Source of the DNA: CAZDWZ01 sp964509425 | Lineage (GTDB): Bacteria; Bdellovibrionota_C; UBA2361; SZUA-149; CAZDWZ01 | Direction: 5' to 3' | Assembly (NCBI GenBank): GCA_964509425.1 | Contig: CAZDWZ010000002.1 | Location: forward strand, 186,001-250,000 | Length of the DNA: 64,000 nt | Part shown: positions 60,011 through 64,000 of the stretch, in pieces | Layout of the letters: each line of letters opens with the position of its first letter | How positions within the stretch are numbered: position 1 is the stretch's first letter | Program-made: the position numbers and the translations under genes | The notes under the pieces: model-generated | Told to the model about the DNA's origin: nothing | Seen by the model: only the letters and a program-made list of their open reading frames with translations | The model's database searches: none

Positions 60011-60051
60011 ATCAGGATGAAGATTCTCTGAAAAAACCCCCTCATCCTGAT
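60011..60051. repeat. 10-bp perfect inverted repeat
   Basis: ATCAGGATGA (60011-60020) and TCATCCTGAT (60042-60051), 21 bases apart, with an A-run then C-run between. Non-coding, upstream of ctpA. Confidence 0.75.
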
Positions 60052-60172
60052 ATCGGCATCCAGAAACGCCTGGCGTAGCAATCCCTCCTCCCTCCGCCGA
60101 ATCGACAGTATCCGCTCGATTTTCCTCGGAGAATCTCTTCAATAAGCGTTCACGTTGTCGCGCAATCGAGGC

Positions 60173-60234
60173 GGAATGGTTGGAAAAACGGCGGAGTTTA
60201 CTATTTGTAAATGAGCCTTTTTTCCAACCATTCC
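60173..60234. repeat. 16-bp perfect inverted repeat
   Basis: GGAATGGTTGGAAAAA (60173-60188) is exactly inverted at 60219-60234, 30 bases apart. It lies 31 bases after the stop of the envC-like gene on the minus strand. The stem is AT-rich at its inner end, unlike a normal terminator. Confidence 0.85.
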
Positions 60235-60264
60235 AACGAAGAGTGCGGGAAACGTGAACTGTTA

Positions 60265-61518
60265 TCAACCCGGTAAATTCTTGAAGAAAGGTCCGGGATC
60301 CACTGCCTTTCCGCGGTACCGAAGCTCAAAATAAAAGCTCCGCCCTTGGGAATCATTGGTCGCAGGCTTCCCGATAACATCTCCGCGGCCCACTTCTTCG
60401 CCTTTATGTTTGAGCGACTCTCTCAGCCGACCATAAAGGCTGTAGTAACGCTCTCCGTGGTCGACAATGACCGTCAAACCGATGCCGGGAAGCTCCTGCT
60501 CCACAACAACCCTCCCCGGCGCTATCGATCGAATACCTTCGGATGGCGCAACTTCCATTTCGATTCCCTTCCGGAATAGGACTTCCGAAAACTCCTCATG
60601 ACGTTGTTTTCCATAGGTCTGCAAAAGCCGGCCCGAGGCGGGGAAGAGGAGAGCCCCGCGGAGCGGTTCCAGACCCCGTCCCATAAACGGGGTGGGCTGG
60701 TCTCGGGTCGTAAACGGCTGTCTCGTCGGCTGAACTTCGGGGACTCCGACCGGCGGAGGTTGGGGGATCTCTTCCTCTCCACCGGTCAGGGTCTCGAGGA
60801 GCGTTTCTAGGTTCTTGATTGTCTGCTGAAGGCTCCGGATCGCCCGTTCGCTCTCCTTCACTTCGTTTTGCTGTTTCAGAATCAGGGCGCGCTTCCGTTC
60901 TTCTGCCTGCCGGAATCCGTTCTCGAGGGCTGCGAGCTCAGTGAGCTGCTCCTTCCGGTCGCCGCGAAGCTTTTCGAGCCCTGTGCGGTGCTCTTCTACG
61001 ATTCGCATCTGTTCCTGCAAAAGCCGCAGGTTCGCTTCGTCTTGCTGACTGATACGAGAGAGATATGAGGTTCGCCGCAGAAGATCGGTGGCGGATGTCG
61101 CGGTCACCAAGTAGGAGACCCCCGCTGCTTCGTTCAACATCTTATAGTTCGATACAAGTCGCTCACGGAAAACGATGCGAAGCTTCTGAAGCCTCATCTC
61201 GCTTTCGGCCAAGGCGGACTTCGCACGTTCGATGTCCTCGTCGATGCGCGCAACTTGCGCTCGAATCGCCGCTTGCTGGTTAGTGACTTTAGTACGCTTC
61301 TCTTCTGTCTCGAGAAGCTGTGCTTCTATTTCTTGCTGTTTTTTTCGGGCCTCGCGGATTTCCCGCTGCTCTTTGTCGATACGGGATTTTATTCCGCGGA
61401 TTTCGTCTTCGACGGATTGCGCGGATGGGGCAGGCGGCTCGGAGGCGACCTCCTGAGAGACGCCTGCCGCGGGAGTGAGCAGCAAGAGAAGAACGAACGC
61501 ATGGACGGTCCTCTTCAT
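60265..61518 (-). CDS. envC: EnvC-like divisome activator, degenerate M23
   Basis: A 417-residue exported protein: signal peptide (MKRTVHAFVLLLLLTPAAGV), a long coiled coil (~35-245), a Pro-rich linker, and a C-terminal LytM/M23 domain. The zinc ligands are changed: the HxxxD position reads FRKGIEMEV and the final HxH reads SFYFELR, so it cannot be a peptidase. This is the condition of EnvC, which activates cell-wall amidases at the septum and is recruited through its coiled coil by FtsEX. ftsX and ftsE lie directly upstream (seven-base gap to ftsX), which strongly supports the role. Confidence 0.9.
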   Translation of the reverse strand: MKRTVHAFVLLLLLTPAAGVSQEVASEPPAPSAQSVEDEIRGIKSRIDKEQREIREARKKQQEIEAQLLETEEKRTKVTNQQAAIRAQVARIDEDIERAKSALAESEMRLQKLRIVFRERLVSNYKMLNEAAGVSYLVTATSATDLLRRTSYLSRISQQDEANLRLLQEQMRIVEEHRTGLEKLRGDRKEQLTELAALENGFRQAEERKRALILKQQNEVKESERAIRSLQQTIKNLETLLETLTGGEEEIPQPPPVGVPEVQPTRQPFTTRDQPTPFMGRGLEPLRGALLFPASGRLLQTYGKQRHEEFSEVLFRKGIEMEVAPSEGIRSIAPGRVVVEQELPGIGLTVIVDHGERYYSLYGRLRESLKHKGEEVGRGDVIGKPATNDSQGRSFYFELRYRGKAVDPGPFFKNLPG

Positions 61519-61525
61519 CGCGACG

Positions 61526-62530
61526 CTATACCTTCATAAATCGGCCGACGGCGAAGAAACTTCCCACCGCACCGACCACAAGCCCCAAACACATCACGGC
61601 AAACACGGCAACCGTCGGCAGAAATGTGGGTGCTGGGATCATCACGCCGAGAATAGAAGAATCACCGACGTTCTTCGCCATAAACGAGAACGCGGCTCGA
61701 AGCACGGCAAGGCTGAGAACTCCACCGATCAATCCCTGTAAGAGGCCGGCGAGGACAAATGGAATCTTGATAAAACCATCCGACGCTCCGACCAATAACA
61801 TTACGGAGATTTCATCGCGGCGTAGGTAAAGCACGAGCTTAATAGTGTTCGCGATCAGGGTGACCACGAGCGCAAGAACGATTCCGAGAGCGACGAGAGA
61901 CATCGCACGAAACCCTTTCAGGATGCGGCTCACCTTCTCGACCCACTCCGTCCCATACGAGAGCTCTTCGATGAACGGGCGGCTCTTCAAGTCCGACAAC
62001 AAGACTTCGACGGAGTTTACACCAAGCTCATCTGACTGAAGCACGATATCCACTGATGCAGGAAGCGGATTCTCCACCTCCAGTCCCTCGAGAGCCCGGC
62101 CCCGTTGACCGAAATCTCTTCGAAGCTCCTCAAGCGCCGACTCTTTGCTCAGGAACTTCACCGACCGGACACGTGGATTTGCTTCGAGCTCCCGGACGAA
62201 ATCATTGACCGCTCCGGGATTCGCATCGTCTCGGATGTAGGCAACCACACTGAGCGTCGATCCCAAGCGGCTGAGCACACTCCCGATGTTCTCGAGAACG
62301 AGAAGCAGGCCAGCAAAGACAAAAAGCGATACGGCAATCGAGAGGATACTGATGACAGCACTCCCCGGCAGAGCCAGCAGATTCGCAACGCCGCGCCGGA
62401 GATAATACCAAGCGACAGCAATACCCCGAATTTTCGGGAGATCGGCCCCTGACCGCCAATACTCGGCCAAGAAACCTTCGAGCATTCCGTGGGGAAGCTC
62501 TTCGATGTGAATTTTGGTATCGTCACTCAC
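61526..62530 (-). CDS. ftsX: Cell-division ABC permease FtsX
   Basis: About 334 residues. Four membrane helices: one near residue ~55-85 (SAVISILSIAVSLFVFAGLL), then the periplasmic loop (~90-200), and three in the C-terminal FtsX domain (ALGIVLALVVTLIANTIKLV, FVLAGLLQGLIGGVLSLAVL, FLPTVAVFAVMCLGLVVGAV). It couples ATP use by FtsE to the periplasmic activator EnvC in septal wall splitting. GTG 62530, with GGAGGG nine bases upstream, is chosen; it overlaps the end of ftsE by eight bases. Confidence 0.92.
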   Translation of the reverse strand: MSDDTKIHIEELPHGMLEGFLAEYWRSGADLPKIRGIAVAWYYLRRGVANLLALPGSAVISILSIAVSLFVFAGLLLVLENIGSVLSRLGSTLSVVAYIRDDANPGAVNDFVRELEANPRVRSVKFLSKESALEELRRDFGQRGRALEGLEVENPLPASVDIVLQSDELGVNSVEVLLSDLKSRPFIEELSYGTEWVEKVSRILKGFRAMSLVALGIVLALVVTLIANTIKLVLYLRRDEISVMLLVGASDGFIKIPFVLAGLLQGLIGGVLSLAVLRAAFSFMAKNVGDSSILGVMIPAPTFLPTVAVFAVMCLGLVVGAVGSFFAVGRFMKV

Positions 62531-63317
62531 GCCGATTAATCCCTCCGGGAGTTTCAAAATCTCCGGCCATTTTTCCCTTATCGAGCACGAGCGTACGTTT
62601 GTTTACCTCTTCGATCATCGCGAGATCGTGAGAGGCCACGACGATCGTCGCTCCGGAGCGATTCGCTTCGAGCAGCAGGTTAAACACGGCGACGGTCATA
62701 TCTGGATCAAGGTTTCCGGTCGGCTCATCTGCCAAGATAATCTGCGGGCGGTTGATCAATGCGCGCGCGATCGAAACACGCTGCTGCTCCCCTCCGGAGA
62801 GCATTCGAGGATAGGACTGCACACGGTCCTTGAGACCAAGCGCCGCGAGCATTCGGAATGCCGACTGAAATCTTTCGCGTTCACGAATGCCCACAACCTC
62901 CATCGCAAACGCGACGTTGTCGAGCACGGTCCGAGTTTCAATGAGTTTGTAATCTTGGAAGATAACGCCGATGTTCCTGCGAAGGCGAGTTCGCTGTTCC
63001 CTGTTGATGCGAACGAGATTCCGCCCACCCACGAGCACGTCTCCGCGGCTCGCTTGCTCCTCCGCAAAGACGAGCTTGAGCAAGGTGGATTTCCCGGCTC
63101 CGCTCGCGCCTGTAATAAAGACGAACTCGCCGCGATCAATACGGACGTCGATGTCTCGGAGCGCGGCTTGGTTGGGAGGATAGACTTTATCAACGTGATA
63201 AAGCCCGATTATCTCCCTCGCGGAACTCTGTGGGCCACCGCCACGCGAGCCGCTATCCCGGACGCTCTCTCGGACACCACTACCGCGAGTACCGCTCGAA
63301 CCAGACTGGGCACACAC
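62523..63317 (-). CDS. ftsE: Cell-division ABC ATPase FtsE
   Basis: A 264-residue FtsE. Walker A GASGAGKST, signature MLSGGEQQRVSIARAL, Walker B ILADEPTGNLD, with FTSE-like IGVIFQDYKLIETRTVLDNV. The core begins at residue ~37 (IGLYHVDKVYPPN); the first ~36 residues are a Gly/Ser/Arg-rich extension from GTG 63317 and may not be translated if an unseen later start is used. Forms the FtsEX complex with the overlapping next gene. Confidence 0.92.
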   Translation of the reverse strand: MCAQSGSSGTRGSGVRESVRDSGSRGGGPQSSAREIIGLYHVDKVYPPNQAALRDIDVRIDRGEFVFITGASGAGKSTLLKLVFAEEQASRGDVLVGGRNLVRINREQRTRLRRNIGVIFQDYKLIETRTVLDNVAFAMEVVGIRERERFQSAFRMLAALGLKDRVQSYPRMLSGGEQQRVSIARALINRPQIILADEPTGNLDPDMTVAVFNLLLEANRSGATIVVASHDLAMIEEVNKRTLVLDKGKMAGDFETPGGINRRE

Positions 63318-63352
63318 AAATTAATTTTTTCCTCTTAGGGGGCCGACGCTAA

Positions 63353-63418
63353 AAAAACCAAAAAGTGGGCCGCCTCTGGCCATCAGACTTGAACAGTCTG
63401 AACAGCCGATCGGCCACA
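63353..63418 (-). terminator. Terminator after the small exported protein gene
   Basis: On the minus strand, a stem CAGACT-GTTCA-AGTCTG and an outer GTGGCC...GGCC-CAC pairing end in TTTTTGGTTTTTTT. It begins about nine bases after the stop at 63427 and separates that gene from ftsE. Confidence 0.7.
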
Positions 63419-63426
63419 TCCATCAG

Positions 63427-63954
63427 TTACTTCTTCGCAGTTGCCGAAGTGACGTCCAGCGCGAGATTGAGATCCTTTTTGCAGCCGGTCACTTCACGAG
63501 TAATCGATCCTTTCGGAGCGACGGTACCGCTACCGGTCTTCCGGAATGCTTTTGTTCCGCGGCCATCCACTCCGACGATCGCGAAGCTCACGCTATAGCT
63601 CTTCTCGCCGTTATTTGTAATCGTTGCTTTGCAGATATCGCCCTTGGTCCAGACGACGGAACCCGAAAGAACTCCGCCTTCGTCTCCTGGTGATGAGCCG
63701 GCGGTTTCAACCGCGACGTGGGCGAACTGTCCATAACGCCCTTGAGATGCGATAACTCCCGTGACGACTTTTTCTTCTTTCTCTTTTTCTTTCTTGGTGT
63801 CGTCGGTCTTCTCCGTCGGCACGGCTCCGGCAACAGGATCAGCGGGGACGGTAGTCGCAGGATCGGGAACGGCAGCAATTGCATCACCGATTGCAAACAG
63901 CCCACAAACCGACAATGCAAAAAATACTCCGCGAACATTCAACTGAAATTTCAT
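63427..63954 (-). CDS. Exported protein of unknown function
   Basis: A 175-residue protein with a signal peptide (MKFQLNVRGVFFALSVCGLFAIGDAIAA, cleaved after AIAA). A Pro/Val then Lys/Glu-rich linker (~30-62) leads to a beta-rich domain (VVTGVIASQGRYGQFAHVAV..., CKATITNNGEKSYSVSFAIV...). The last part resembles an immunoglobulin-like/DUF-type beta sandwich with two Cys. GGAGGAG lies upstream of the ATG. Likely periplasmic or surface. Not recognised. Confidence 0.65.
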   Translation of the reverse strand: MKFQLNVRGVFFALSVCGLFAIGDAIAAVPDPATTVPADPVAGAVPTEKTDDTKKEKEKEEKVVTGVIASQGRYGQFAHVAVETAGSSPGDEGGVLSGSVVWTKGDICKATITNNGEKSYSVSFAIVGVDGRGTKAFRKTGSGTVAPKGSITREVTGCKKDLNLALDVTSATAKK

Positions 63955-64000
63955 AAATCCATTCTCCTCCGAAGGTGACGCAACCAGCGTGCCGCAACAA

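Larger units (their letters stand above)
59695..60264. other. 570-base spacer between envC-like gene and ctpA
   Basis: No supported gene; the frame 59843-60268 has no bias or ribosome site. It holds a 10-bp palindrome (60011-60020/60042-60051), a 16-bp perfect palindrome (60173-60188/60219-60234) and a small stem GGAGT/ACTCC at 59988-60002. It should also hold the ctpA promoter. Confidence 0.5.

Noticed and set aside
59843..60268. Open frame of 141 codons between envC and ctpA
   Set aside because: Arg/Ser-rich translation with no bias or ribosome site; crosses two palindromes.

Overview
The window looks like a chromosome segment of a diderm (Gram-negative), probably environmental bacterium. 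It carries FtsE/FtsX with an EnvC-type divisome activator, the periplasmic-type protease CtpA, oxygen-dependent haem synthesis (HemE plus HemY type), SufBCD, SurE, TlyA, HrpB, paired M16 peptidases, and part of an exopolysaccharide locus of the kind linked to exosortases. The mix resembles deltaproteobacteria in the broad sense (Bdellovibrionota, Myxococcota or related candidate groups). That placement is an inference from gene content; no rRNA is present.

Layout. 1-4551: surface polysaccharide genes (deacetylase, FemAB-like, ATP-grasp, GT4 glycosyltransferase). 4642-7163: an active and an inactive M16 peptidase. 7235-8582: zinc-ribbon protein, Hfq-like Sm-fold protein, and an alpha/beta hydrolase that has lost its nucleophile. 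8600-13390: a patchwork of isolated small genes, several very GC-rich and without recognisable relatives, each between palindromes. 13404-17159: a secreted adamalysin-like metallopeptidase and a proline/glutamine-rich protein. 17466-21068: sufB-sufC-sufD. 21453-24612: GreB, a membrane-anchored coiled-coil protein and an RhlE-type helicase. 25109-25348: another GC-rich orphan. 25489-29817: a 1442-residue membrane protein. 29966-32418: hemE-hemY. 32712-35430: two more GC-rich orphans with palindromes. 35605-45495: housekeeping (SurE, PH-domain protein, dCTP deaminase, RimK-like ligase, methyltransferase, serpin, fused aminopropyltransferase, PhoR-like kinase), then tRNA-Lys(CUU). 46201-52075: an AT-richer accessory stretch of small or unknown genes with a duplicated membrane-protein pair. 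52396-63954: methyltransferase, HrpB, cation efflux, TlyA, CtpA, EnvC-like, FtsX, FtsE and a small secreted protein.

The most unusual pattern is in the single-gene orphans at 8682, 10089, 13113, 25109, 32803 and 34487, with 12246 and 12531 as AT-richer possible members. Each stands alone in long non-coding DNA, has its own Shine-Dalgarno site, and is bracketed by an upstream and a downstream inverted repeat. The arms share no sequence from unit to unit. G+C, counted by hand in 60-base samples, was 40/60 at 9001-9060 and 43/60 at 33001-33060, against 32/60 in sufC (18901-18960) and 25/60 in the accessory island (47281-47340). This looks like a family of self-contained gene units whose common feature is structure rather than sequence. 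No integrase, transposase or attC-like core was found beside them.

Several non-coding spacers also hold tandem arrays of about 15-17 bp (11812-11880, 21137-21226, 34193-34300) and long perfect palindromes (19554-19617, 60173-60234).
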